From positions 1 through 49,039 of the forward strand of contig NZ_JACRSZ010000019.1 of NCBI RefSeq assembly GCF_014385005.1: a stretch of DNA of 49,039 bases, written 5' to 3'. Source of the stretch: Jingyaoa shaoxingensis (GTDB taxonomy: Bacteria; Bacillota; Clostridia; Lachnospirales; Lachnospiraceae). The translations under genes and the position numbers were made by a program. The notes under the pieces were generated by a model. The model saw only the letters and a list, made by a program, of their open reading frames with translations, searched no databases and had not been told where the DNA came from. Shown here piece by piece: positions 43,369 to 49,039 of this stretch (position 1 is the first letter of the stretch; each line of letters begins with the position of its first letter).

Positions 43369-43732
43369 GGAAATCACCTGCCATTTTCATCACTTCATAT
43401 TTCATTTCATAAATATCCCGGAGAGACTTTCGGATTTCATTTCTCATTTCTGAAGAGAGGATTCCACCCTGATTAAAATATCGGGCAATCTGATTTAGGT
43501 TGCTGCCAATCTTACCAAACTCACCGATTAGTTTTTTAATCTGATTGACGTCAGCAACAATTTCAAATCGTGCATTTACCTTTCCTTCCATAGTTTGAGT
43601 TCTCATGTATTCTGAAATACTCATTTCTGCCTGTGTTGCTGCATTTTCTATGATAGAAAACTCTGTATCTGTCAAGCGGATGGTTACCCGGTGTTCTCGT
43701 TTCATGTCCGTTTCTTTTTGTGGTCGTGTCAT
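43355..43732 (-). CDS. mobC: MobC-like relaxosome accessory protein
   Basis: A 125-aa DNA-binding protein that helps the relaxase at oriT. The N-terminal third carries a ribbon-helix-helix-like segment (H-R-V-T-I-R-L-T-D-T-E-F-S-I-I-E-N-A-A, M-S-I-S-E-Y-M-R). The MobC domain follows (I-G-S-N-L-N-Q-I-A-R-Y-F-N-Q-G-G) at about residues 75-95. It starts at ATG 43732 with AAAGGAAC upstream; an internal Met at 43705 is a weaker choice. It is the first gene of the minus-strand mob operon, directly downstream of the oriT-like palindromes, the usual order. Confidence 0.92.
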   Translation of the reverse strand: MTRPQKETDMKREHRVTIRLTDTEFSIIENAATQAEMSISEYMRTQTMEGKVNARFEIVADVNQIKKLIGEFGKIGSNLNQIARYFNQGGILSSEMRNEIRKSLRDIYEMKYEVMKMAGDFRGSN

Positions 43733-43778
43733 TCAATGTTCCTTTCTGGTATAAAGGTTCCGCAGGAAAAATAGAAAG

Positions 43779-43952
43779 TTCACAGTAAGCTGTGAAAGCA
43801 AGTGATGAAAAAGCATCACGCTGTGACCATGCAAATGGGAACCAATACACACATCTTTGGTTGTGGTCGAGGGTATGGGGAAACGAAATCCCCATCAAGT
43901 TGCAAGGCAGACAAAATCCCGTAGGGGTTTTTGTCTGACATTGCGAAACTTG
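43779..43952. other. oriT: Probable oriT: cluster of four inverted repeats upstream of mobC
   Basis: Four palindromes lie in 175 nt. TTCACAG/CTGTGAA at 43779-43796. GTGATG/CATCAC at 43802-43819. ATGGGG/CCCCAT at 43875-43895. Finally a long imperfect palindrome at 43896-43952, in which CAAGTT-GCAA-GG-CAGACAAAA faces TTTTGTCTG-ACA-TTGC-GA-AACTTG. Such inverted repeats next to mobC and the relaxase are typical of oriT. The nick site cannot be placed from sequence alone. Confidence 0.7.
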
Positions 43953-44090
43953 CTCTAAAAATGATTGCTTTATATATAAGCCAATTTACATAAAAAAAGG
44001 AAAAGAGTAGTTCAAATATAGAATGTTTTTTGAATAAATATTGTGGTATTTCATATGATGTCACATATATAATTGAGAGGTACAATGGTA

Positions 44091-44119
44091 TTGAGAAAAT
44101 CGTCATGAAAATATATAAT
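44091..44119 (+). promoter_or_regulatory. Promoter of the response regulator gene
   Basis: TTGAGA (44091-44096), exactly 17 nt, then TATAAT (44114-44119), 32 nt before the ATG at 44152. This is the best housekeeping-type promoter in the window. GGTACAAT occurs at 44079 and again at 44143, on either side of it, and could be a binding site. Confidence 0.7.
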
Positions 44120-44151
44120 GAGAAAGTACATTATAGAAACGGGGTACAATA

Positions 44152-44838
44152 ATGAAGAAAATAGTGATTATTGAAGATGATATAGAAATAAATACGCTTC
44201 TTGCTGACTTTTTAAGAGAAAATGGATATGCTGTACATTGTCAATATGATGGACTTCATGTTTTAGATTTCTTACGCAAAGAAAAAATTGATTTGATTAT
44301 ACTTGATATTATGCTTCCTTATCGAAGCGGTGATATTATTTTAGCTGATATACGTAAACAATTTACAATGCCTGTTATTATTATCTCAGCAAAAGAAACT
44401 ACACAAAATAAAATTGACTTGCTTCGACTGGGTGCAGATGATTATATTACAAAGCCTTTTGATATGGAAGAGGTGCTTGCCAGAATTGAAAGTAATCTGC
44501 GGAGAATACAGTTTCAAAATGGTTCGGCAGAATGTTTACATTATGACAATTTATCTTTGGACTTAGAAAAAAATACAGCAACTTTAAATGGAGTAGAATT
44601 GTCGTTGACTGCCAAAGAATTTGCAATTTTGGAATTATTGATGAAATATCCAGATAAAGTGTTTTCAAAATCAAATCTTTTTCAAAGTATTTGGAATACA
44701 GAATATTTTACCGAAGATAATACTCTGAATGTTCATATCAGCAATTTGCGAAACAAATTAAAAGCTATATGCCCTGATAAAGAATTTATAGATACTGTCT
44801 GGGGTATTGGCTATCGTTTACATAAAGCTAAGGATTAA
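44152..44838 (+). CDS. OmpR-family response regulator (CprR/LanR-like)
   Basis: A 228-aa two-component response regulator. The receiver domain (residues 1-118) has the acidic pair E-D-D at 8-10, phosphoacceptor D52 in I-L-D-I-M-L-P, S79 and K101 in Y-I-T-K-P-F. The OmpR/PhoB winged-helix domain is at about 130-226 (L-T-A-K-E-F-A-I-L-E-L-L, D-T-V-W-G-I-G-Y-R-L). It most likely pairs with the histidine kinase at 47316-48215 and controls the ABC transporter between them, as in lantibiotic-resistance modules such as CprRK-CprABC of C. difficile. It has its own promoter and its own terminator, so it may be expressed separately from the transporter. The ribosome binding site is weak (CGGGG). Confidence 0.92.
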   Translation: MKKIVIIEDDIEINTLLADFLRENGYAVHCQYDGLHVLDFLRKEKIDLIILDIMLPYRSGDIILADIRKQFTMPVIIISAKETTQNKIDLLRLGADDYITKPFDMEEVLARIESNLRRIQFQNGSAECLHYDNLSLDLEKNTATLNGVELSLTAKEFAILELLMKYPDKVFSKSNLFQSIWNTEYFTEDNTLNVHISNLRNKLKAICPDKEFIDTVWGIGYRLHKAKD

Positions 44839-44863
44839 CAATTCCTTGGCTTTATTCTTTTTT
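44824..44863 (+). terminator. Terminator overlapping the response regulator stop
   Basis: AAAGCTAAGGA (44824-44834) pairs with TCCTTGGCTTT (44843-44853) with one wobble, followed by ATTCTTTTTTT. The left arm lies in the final codons of the regulator gene. It splits the regulator transcript from the transporter genes. Confidence 0.85.
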
Positions 44864-44939
44864 TAGCTCTTATCTTTCATATTTAAGAAATTCTTTATGA
44901 TTACTTATTATAATGTTTAAAGTAAAGGAGGTTTGGAGT

Positions 44940-45878
44940 ATGAATTCAATTATTTTAGAAGCACGAGGCTTAACCAAAGAATATAAACAGACAATAGCAT
45001 TAGACCACATAAATTTACAAATTAAAAAAGGCAAAATTTATGGATTTATTGGTCAGAATGGAGCTGGAAAGACTACATTTTTAAGATTAGTCACTGGACT
45101 TGCATTTCCTACAAGCGGCACACTTGCTTTATGGGGAAAGTCAAGTAAAGAAGAATTGCAGAAACAACGCAAACGAATTGGATGTATGATTGAAACCCCT
45201 GCACTATTTCCAGCAATGACTGCATATCAGAATATGGAAGTACAGCGTATCCAACGTGGTATACCAGACAAATCAATTATTAAAAGAACGTTAGATATGG
45301 TTGGGTTGCAAGATACAGGTAAAAAAAGTGTTCGTAATTTCTCATTAGGTATGCGTCAGCGATTGGGAATAGCGATTGCGCTTTTAAACACGCCAGAGTT
45401 GTTGATTTTAGATGAGCCCATCAATGGTCTTGACCCTGCTGGAATTGTAGAAATCAGAAATTTATTAAAATCCTTAAACAAGGAATATGGAATGACTATT
45501 TTGGTTTCCAGTCATATTCTGGAAGAACTGTATCAAACGGCATCAGAATTTATTCTGATTGACCATGGAAAAATTATAGAGGAAATTTCTGACCATGATT
45601 TAAATGAACGTTGCAAACGTCATATTTCAATAAAAACTACAGATGTCCAGAAAACAGTGATGGTTTTAGAAGATAATCTCCATACAGATAACTTTAGACT
45701 CATGCCGGATGGCACGATTCGATTGTATGATTATTTAAATGATTTAGAGCTTGTTGCGTCTATCCTGGCAGAGTCGCACATTCTTGTTACAGGGCTTTCG
45801 GTATCAGGCGATACTTTGGAAGATTACTTTCTAAGTAAAATAGGAGGAATGAAAGATGTCAAATCTCCTAAAAACTGA
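44940..45878 (+). CDS. ABC transporter ATPase, lantibiotic/bacitracin-resistance type
   Basis: A 312-aa ATP-binding subunit of the BcrA/LanF/CprA type. Walker A G-Q-N-G-A-G-K-T-T is near residues 38-46, the signature F-S-L-G-M-R-Q-R near 138-145, Walker B L-L-I-L-D-E-P near 157-163 and the switch His in S-S-H-I-L near 193-197. A C-terminal 90-residue extension is typical of the peptide-resistance group. The start is ATG 44940 with AAAGGAGG at 44924-44931; an upstream frame extension includes that site and is not used. It overlaps the first permease gene by 23 nt. It powers export or removal of antimicrobial peptides from the membrane, by family inference. Confidence 0.92.
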   Translation: MNSIILEARGLTKEYKQTIALDHINLQIKKGKIYGFIGQNGAGKTTFLRLVTGLAFPTSGTLALWGKSSKEELQKQRKRIGCMIETPALFPAMTAYQNMEVQRIQRGIPDKSIIKRTLDMVGLQDTGKKSVRNFSLGMRQRLGIAIALLNTPELLILDEPINGLDPAGIVEIRNLLKSLNKEYGMTILVSSHILEELYQTASEFILIDHGKIIEEISDHDLNERCKRHISIKTTDVQKTVMVLEDNLHTDNFRLMPDGTIRLYDYLNDLELVASILAESHILVTGLSVSGDTLEDYFLSKIGGMKDVKSPKN

Positions 45879-46551
45879 ATTATATAAATTGTTTCATAGT
45901 TGGTATTTTTGGGGAATTGGAATATTCAATCTCTTTTTAAGCACTATATTACTATTGGATAGTAAGGGGAAATCTTCCAATTTAATTATGGCGTCCTTAT
46001 ACAATGTTCCATTACTCTATTTTCTAATTATTGTATTTATAGCATTATTTATTGGAAGCGATTTAGGTAGAAGAACTTTAAATACATATATTACTGCCGG
46101 ACATAAAAGAAGTTGTATATTGTGGGCAAAAGTGATTGTATCTCAAATAGGTTGTATTATCATTCTTATATTTCCATTGCTTATGCATGGAGTTATTAGT
46201 CAATTTTGCATGAAAGAAAAATTTATTTGGGGAGATAACGGATATACTATACTTTTAGTAACGCTACTTGCCATGATAACAATGTGTACATTACCGATAT
46301 TTCTTGCTTTCATTTTTCGGGATATGGGAAGAACACTGGCGATTTCAATGGTTTTATTTTTTGTTATGATTTTTTTCATGAACAGTGAATATGCACAGAC
46401 TATTATAAAAATATTGCCAATGGGACAACTTCGATTGATTTCATTGCAAAAGTTCTATTCGATAGATTTTTTCTTGCTTGTGGATTTTTTATGGAATGTC
46501 ATTTTGTACATGGTTGCAGGTAATGTTTTTTTACATATAGATTTGAAATAG
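45856..46551 (+). CDS. ABC-2 type permease, CprB/LanE-like
   Basis: A 231-aa membrane subunit with about six hydrophobic segments (near residues 18-34, 50-68, 95-115, 130-153, 160-176 and 205-224). The N-terminal motif L-L-K-T-E-L-Y-K-L-F-H-S and the G-S-D-L-G-R-R-T-L-N-T-Y motif at about 68-79 are usual in lantibiotic-immunity permeases. It should form a heterodimer with the next gene's product and the ATPase. Start ATG 45856 with TAGGAGGAATG before it, inside the end of the ATPase gene. No bacteriocin structural gene is nearby, so this is immunity or resistance, not production. Confidence 0.85.
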   Translation: MSNLLKTELYKLFHSWYFWGIGIFNLFLSTILLLDSKGKSSNLIMASLYNVPLLYFLIIVFIALFIGSDLGRRTLNTYITAGHKRSCILWAKVIVSQIGCIIILIFPLLMHGVISQFCMKEKFIWGDNGYTILLVTLLAMITMCTLPIFLAFIFRDMGRTLAISMVLFFVMIFFMNSEYAQTIIKILPMGQLRLISLQKFYSIDFFLLVDFLWNVILYMVAGNVFLHIDLK

Positions 46552-46566
46552 CTGGGGGCGATTTTA

Positions 46567-47304
46567 ATGGATAAATTATTAAAAATGGAAAAATATCAGT
46601 TATTACATAATTCTCTCTACTGGTGTAGCATGATTGGAATCTTTGTTATGGGATTTTTTACAGCGGATACTTATGTTACAGAAGTCATGGGACCGACAGA
46701 AGAAATTGCGTCTTCTCTAGCAGATATTTTTAATGGAATGGTATATGATTCTACATTTCTTCTTATTATCATATCGGGCATACTTGCTTTGATTTTAGGA
46801 CAGGAATTTTCTAAGAGAACAATAAATTTAGAGATCAGTGCAGGACATTCCAGAAAACGGATTTTTACAAGTAAAATAATATCGTATTTGATTGCTTTTA
46901 ATGTTATGGCACTTGTATATCCAGTCGGAGGGTGCATAAAAGAATTTGGACGTTTTGGTATTGAAGATGGAGGAATGTTTTTTTACAATATAATAAAAGC
47001 AATTCTTTATTCTTGCCTGTTAAACAGTGCGATATTCTTAATTGCTATACTTGTTTGTTGTTATTTACAGGATTCTATAAAAGCAACTTCAGTTACAGCA
47101 ATTATTATTTTTGGTCTTAGCCTGTATCTTGGATATGGAATGATGTTAAAACTACCAGTTAGTTTCTTGCCTACTTATCAAATCAGAATTGCAGTTAGCA
47201 TGACACCGCTTTTTCAGCCGATTGCTATTTTGGTAGGAATTATATGGATTGGCATACTAGTATTACTTTCTTGGATAAAATTTTGTAAATGTGATTTTAA
47301 ATAG
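46567..47304 (+). CDS. ABC-2 type permease, CprC/LanG-like
   Basis: A 245-aa membrane subunit, the second half of the permease pair. It begins M-D-K-L-L-K-M-E-K-Y-Q and has about six hydrophobic segments (roughly residues 16-33, 58-78, 105-125, 140-165, 172-195 and 215-238). The motif Q-E-F-S-K-R-T-I-N-L-E-I-S-A-G-H near 80-95 mirrors the matching motif of the first permease, so the two are ancient duplicates. GGGGGCG is a modest ribosome binding site. It is followed 11 nt later by the kinase gene with ATGGAGG, placing all four genes in one transcript. Confidence 0.85.
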   Translation: MDKLLKMEKYQLLHNSLYWCSMIGIFVMGFFTADTYVTEVMGPTEEIASSLADIFNGMVYDSTFLLIIISGILALILGQEFSKRTINLEISAGHSRKRIFTSKIISYLIAFNVMALVYPVGGCIKEFGRFGIEDGGMFFYNIIKAILYSCLLNSAIFLIAILVCCYLQDSIKATSVTAIIIFGLSLYLGYGMMLKLPVSFLPTYQIRIAVSMTPLFQPIAILVGIIWIGILVLLSWIKFCKCDFK

Positions 47305-47315
47305 ATGGAGGAAAA

Positions 47316-48215
47316 ATGTCTAACATAGAATGGATTTTACTTATCATAACTGGATTTTTCTTAATACTGCTATTTCGATATATTCAATTAAAAAAACAAA
47401 TCCGCAACCTTGCGGATCAAGTGAAAGAATTGAATTGTGGAAATTCGGAACAGATGTTAGACATTTCTCTAATTGATAAAGATTTAGAGAGGTTGGCTGG
47501 TATACTTAATCAATATAATATTAGACAGAGACATGCTATTGCGAGCGTATTACGCAATGAAGAATATTTAAAAGAATCAGTTGCCAATATATCACATGAT
47601 TTACGCACTCCACTCACAGTCATTCTGGGACACTTACAATTATTACAAAAAGAAAATTTAGAATCCAGTCAAGCACAGCGTATAAAAACCATTTTAGGTA
47701 AAGCTGAAAAAATGAAAGAATTAGTAGAAACATTCTATGACCTTTCAATTTTAGAGGAACAACAAACTGTTCCCGAAAAGGAAACGTTTAATATATCAAA
47801 TTTACTGATAAATTTGATTACAGAAAATGCGGTGGCATTAGAAAAAAAGAATATTTTACCAGAAATAAATCTCCCTGATTATTCGATATACGTATATTCT
47901 GATAGAAATATGTTAGAACGAATTTTACAAAATTTATTGACAAATGCAATTAAGTATTCGGCTGGAATAATAAAAATAACACTTTTACAGAAAGAAGATA
48001 GTGGCATTATATTTACTATTGAAAATCCAATACATGATAATTTTGAAATTGATTGTAATCGATTGTTTGACCGTTTTTATACTGGCGATAAATCACGACA
48101 TGATGGAAGTACAGGCTTGGGACTTGCGGTAGTTAAGGGACTTGTTGAAATTCTTGGAGGAAGTATTGCTGCAAAAATTCAATCTAATAGACTTAGTATC
48201 ATTCTTGAATTATGA
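47316..48215 (+). CDS. Sensor histidine kinase (CprK/LanK-like)
   Basis: A 299-aa membrane kinase. One hydrophobic segment at about residues 4-22 is followed directly by a HAMP-like cytoplasmic region. There is no extracellular sensor domain, so it probably senses at the membrane or through the transporter. The H-box S-H-D-L-R-T-P-L-T has its phospho-His near residue 94. The N-box N-L-L-T-N-A-I-K-Y-S is near 207-216, and the G-box G-S-T-G-L-G-L-A-V-V-K-G near 266-277. It is the likely partner of the regulator at 44152-44838, encoded on the other side of the transporter genes. Its length is normal for this minimal kinase group. Confidence 0.9.
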   Translation: MSNIEWILLIITGFFLILLFRYIQLKKQIRNLADQVKELNCGNSEQMLDISLIDKDLERLAGILNQYNIRQRHAIASVLRNEEYLKESVANISHDLRTPLTVILGHLQLLQKENLESSQAQRIKTILGKAEKMKELVETFYDLSILEEQQTVPEKETFNISNLLINLITENAVALEKKNILPEINLPDYSIYVYSDRNMLERILQNLLTNAIKYSAGIIKITLLQKEDSGIIFTIENPIHDNFEIDCNRLFDRFYTGDKSRHDGSTGLGLAVVKGLVEILGGSIAAKIQSNRLSIILEL

Positions 48216-48290
48216 AGTGGTGAAGGTGCATCAATATAAATATTAATTACAGATGCTGAAAAGAGGTGGTTATTTGGGAGAGTTTTAATT

Positions 48291-48704
48291 TTGACAGTTA
48301 ACGATAATGAAGAAGATATGTTAGAACGCATTTTATCATATGTAGATGGCGAAACTAAAATTGTACAGTATGGGGCGACTTATAATGGAAACATTTGCTT
48401 TAATGGACTTTGTATAGATGAACCGAAGCGGATTGTGGTTCGTGAAGATAAAGAGATTGAATTAACCTATACAGAATTTGAAATCTTATTGTTATTAGCA
48501 CAAAATGCTGGAATAGTATTCAGTAAGGAGCAGATATACAATCATGTTTGGAAAGAGCCTTACTTCGGTGATCATAACATTGTCATGAGTCATATCCGCA
48601 ATTTGCGTGGGAAAATAGAAGATAACCCAAGTAAACCGATTTACATACAAACAGTATGGGGAGTTGGGTATCGCTTTAATAAAAATTTAAGCAGCGGTCT
48701 GTGA
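48291..48704 (+). CDS. Decayed response regulator: winged-helix domain only
   Basis: A 137-aa protein, TTG 48291 after GGGAGAG, carrying an intact OmpR-type winged helix (about residues 45-132: L-T-Y-T-E-F-E-I-L-L-L-L, N-I-V-M-S-H-I-R-N-L-R-G-K, T-V-W-G-V-G-Y-R-F) but no receiver. The frame upstream (48240-48290) reads I-L-I-T-D-A-E, like the first strand of a receiver (ILIVDDE). L-T-V-N-D-N-E-E-D-M-L at the start resembles its fourth strand and helix. So the middle of the receiver, including the phosphoacceptor Asp, appears to have been deleted. The remaining protein could still bind DNA without signal control. Confidence 0.75.
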   Translation: MTVNDNEEDMLERILSYVDGETKIVQYGATYNGNICFNGLCIDEPKRIVVREDKEIELTYTEFEILLLLAQNAGIVFSKEQIYNHVWKEPYFGDHNIVMSHIRNLRGKIEDNPSKPIYIQTVWGVGYRFNKNLSSGL

Positions 48705-48730
48705 AAATAATCCAGATCGCTGTTTATTAT
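48692..48730 (+). terminator. Rho-independent terminator of the cargo block
   Basis: CAGCGGTCTG (48692-48701) pairs with CAGATCGCTG (48713-48722) with one G-T wobble, followed by TTTATTATTTT. The stem overlaps the end of the truncated regulator gene. Confidence 0.8.
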
Positions 48731-48774
48731 TTTCAAAATATACTTTATCGTGGGATGATAAGTTCTGATTTGAA

Positions 48775-49039
48775 GTAAGCGCAAAATAATTCGACGGATT
48801 GTGTTGCCCTAAAAATCAATCCATAATAATCATTAGAGAATGCAAGCATTTCACTTCATTTTCTCTTGCTAGAAATGATAGATGCGAGCATTTTACTCTA
48901 TTCAAGTTATGGAGGTGTGCTCATGAGAAGCAAAAGAATACCTGCTGAAGAACAATACCGTCTCATCATGGAATGCCGTCAAAGTGGATTGACAGATCAT
49001 CAATGGTGTGTGGAACATGATATCAAGCCAGGAACTTTT
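48775..49039 (+). mobile_element. Left end of an IS66-family insertion sequence, cut by the window edge
   Basis: GTAAGCGCAAAATAATTCG at 48775 starts with GTAAGCG, matching the usual terminal inverted repeat of IS66-family elements. A leader of about 150 nt and an IS66-type tnpA gene follow. The 8 bases just before (GATTTGAA) would be the expected target duplication; the right end is outside the window, so this cannot be tested here. Confidence 0.75.
48923..49039 (+). CDS. tnpA: IS66-family accessory protein TnpA (partial, 3' end outside)
   Basis: The first 39 codons of an IS66 tnpA. It begins M-R-S-K-R-I-P-A-E-E-Q-Y-R-L-I-M-E-C-R and continues G-L-T-D-H-Q-W-C-V-E-H-D-I-K-P-G-T-F, the HTH start characteristic of this family. 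GGAGGTG (48911-48917) precedes ATG 48923. TnpA is a small DNA-binding helper; tnpB and the DDE transposase tnpC would be expected beyond the window. The gene marks a later insertion next to the ICE cargo block. Confidence 0.88.
   Translation, partial: MRSKRIPAEEQYRLIMECRQSGLTDHQWCVEHDIKPGTF

Noticed and set aside
44913..44939. Longer N-terminus for the ABC ATPase starting at 44913
   Set aside because: It would include the AAAGGAGG ribosome binding site at 44924-44931 inside the coding sequence; ATG 44940 has the correct spacing.
1..49039. Search for an integrase, serine recombinase or attachment sites
   Set aside because: No tyrosine or serine recombinase signature was found in any frame; the ICE call rests on transfer and maintenance genes only, so integration is not demonstrated here.
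1..49039. tRNA or rRNA genes
   Set aside because: No cloverleaf with GGTTCGA-type T-loop or rRNA signature was seen in the gaps.

Overview
The window is most of an integrative and conjugative element (ICE), Tn1549/CTn-like in gene content, from a gut Bacillota host, most likely a Lachnospiraceae. This rests on the clostridial-type gene set: PcfB/DUF3801, Maff2, PrgI, CD1108- and CD1107-like proteins, a transposon-transfer assisting protein and TnpV. Strong AAGGAGG ribosome binding sites and moderate A+T content agree. No integrase or recombinase is seen, so at least one end of the element lies outside. The right edge runs into an IS66-family insertion sequence.

Layout. (1) 1-4250, replication and maintenance: a DUF6075-like protein, a DUF3970-like protein, ParA, ParB and a RepA_N initiator. 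Nine exact-period 23-bp iterons sit inside repA and mark a probable origin. A small membrane protein follows. (2) 4313-6165, regulation: an XRE repressor, a 49-aa protein and two sigma-70 region-4-like proteins in tandem, with strong RNA hairpins around them. (3) 6216-6574, an RNA leader in which an aptamer-like closing stem and a terminator compete, then a 25-aa leader ORF whose stop overlaps the next start. (4) 6571-12549, a 1992-aa sortase-anchored adhesin with about 13 Cna-B/SpaA repeats. (5) 12650-25807, the type IV secretion apparatus: PcfB, VirD4, Maff2 (VirB2-like), TrbL/VirB6, PrgI (VirB3-like), VirB4, a 3D plus NlpC/P60 wall hydrolase, DUF4315, DUF4366 and topoisomerase III.

(6) 25826-40606, establishment proteins: a 2733-aa LtrC/ArdC-like, methylase-like and SNF2-helicase protein; a 1785-aa ArdC/zincin/YodL protein that also carries a nucleotidyltransferase-like motif set; a transposon-transfer assisting protein; and a second YodL protein. 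A complete tnpV gene is nested in the +1 frame inside the 2733-aa gene. (7) 40755-41672, an Abi_2 (HEPN) abortive-infection gene. (8) 41722-43952, relaxase and MobC on the minus strand with an oriT-like palindrome cluster upstream. (9) 44091-48704, an A+T-rich cargo block: response regulator, a three-gene CprABC/LanFEG-like ABC transporter, histidine kinase, and a decayed second response regulator. (10) 48775 to the end, the left end of an IS66-family element with a partial tnpA.

How it fits together. RepA_N and ParAB give plasmid-like replication and segregation of the excised form. XRE and the sigma-like factors probably gate transfer. MobC and the relaxase nick at oriT. PcfB and VirD4 hand the DNA to the VirB4/VirB6/VirB3/VirB2-like channel, with the NlpC/P60 protein opening the wall and the Cna-B adhesin holding cells together. 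TopB and the giant proteins act on DNA or protect it on arrival. Abi and the Cpr-like module are host-benefit cargo.

The most notable observations are the nested tnpV gene, the iteron array in repA, the switch-like leader before the adhesin/T4SS region, and the nucleotidyltransferase-like motifs in the 1785-aa protein.
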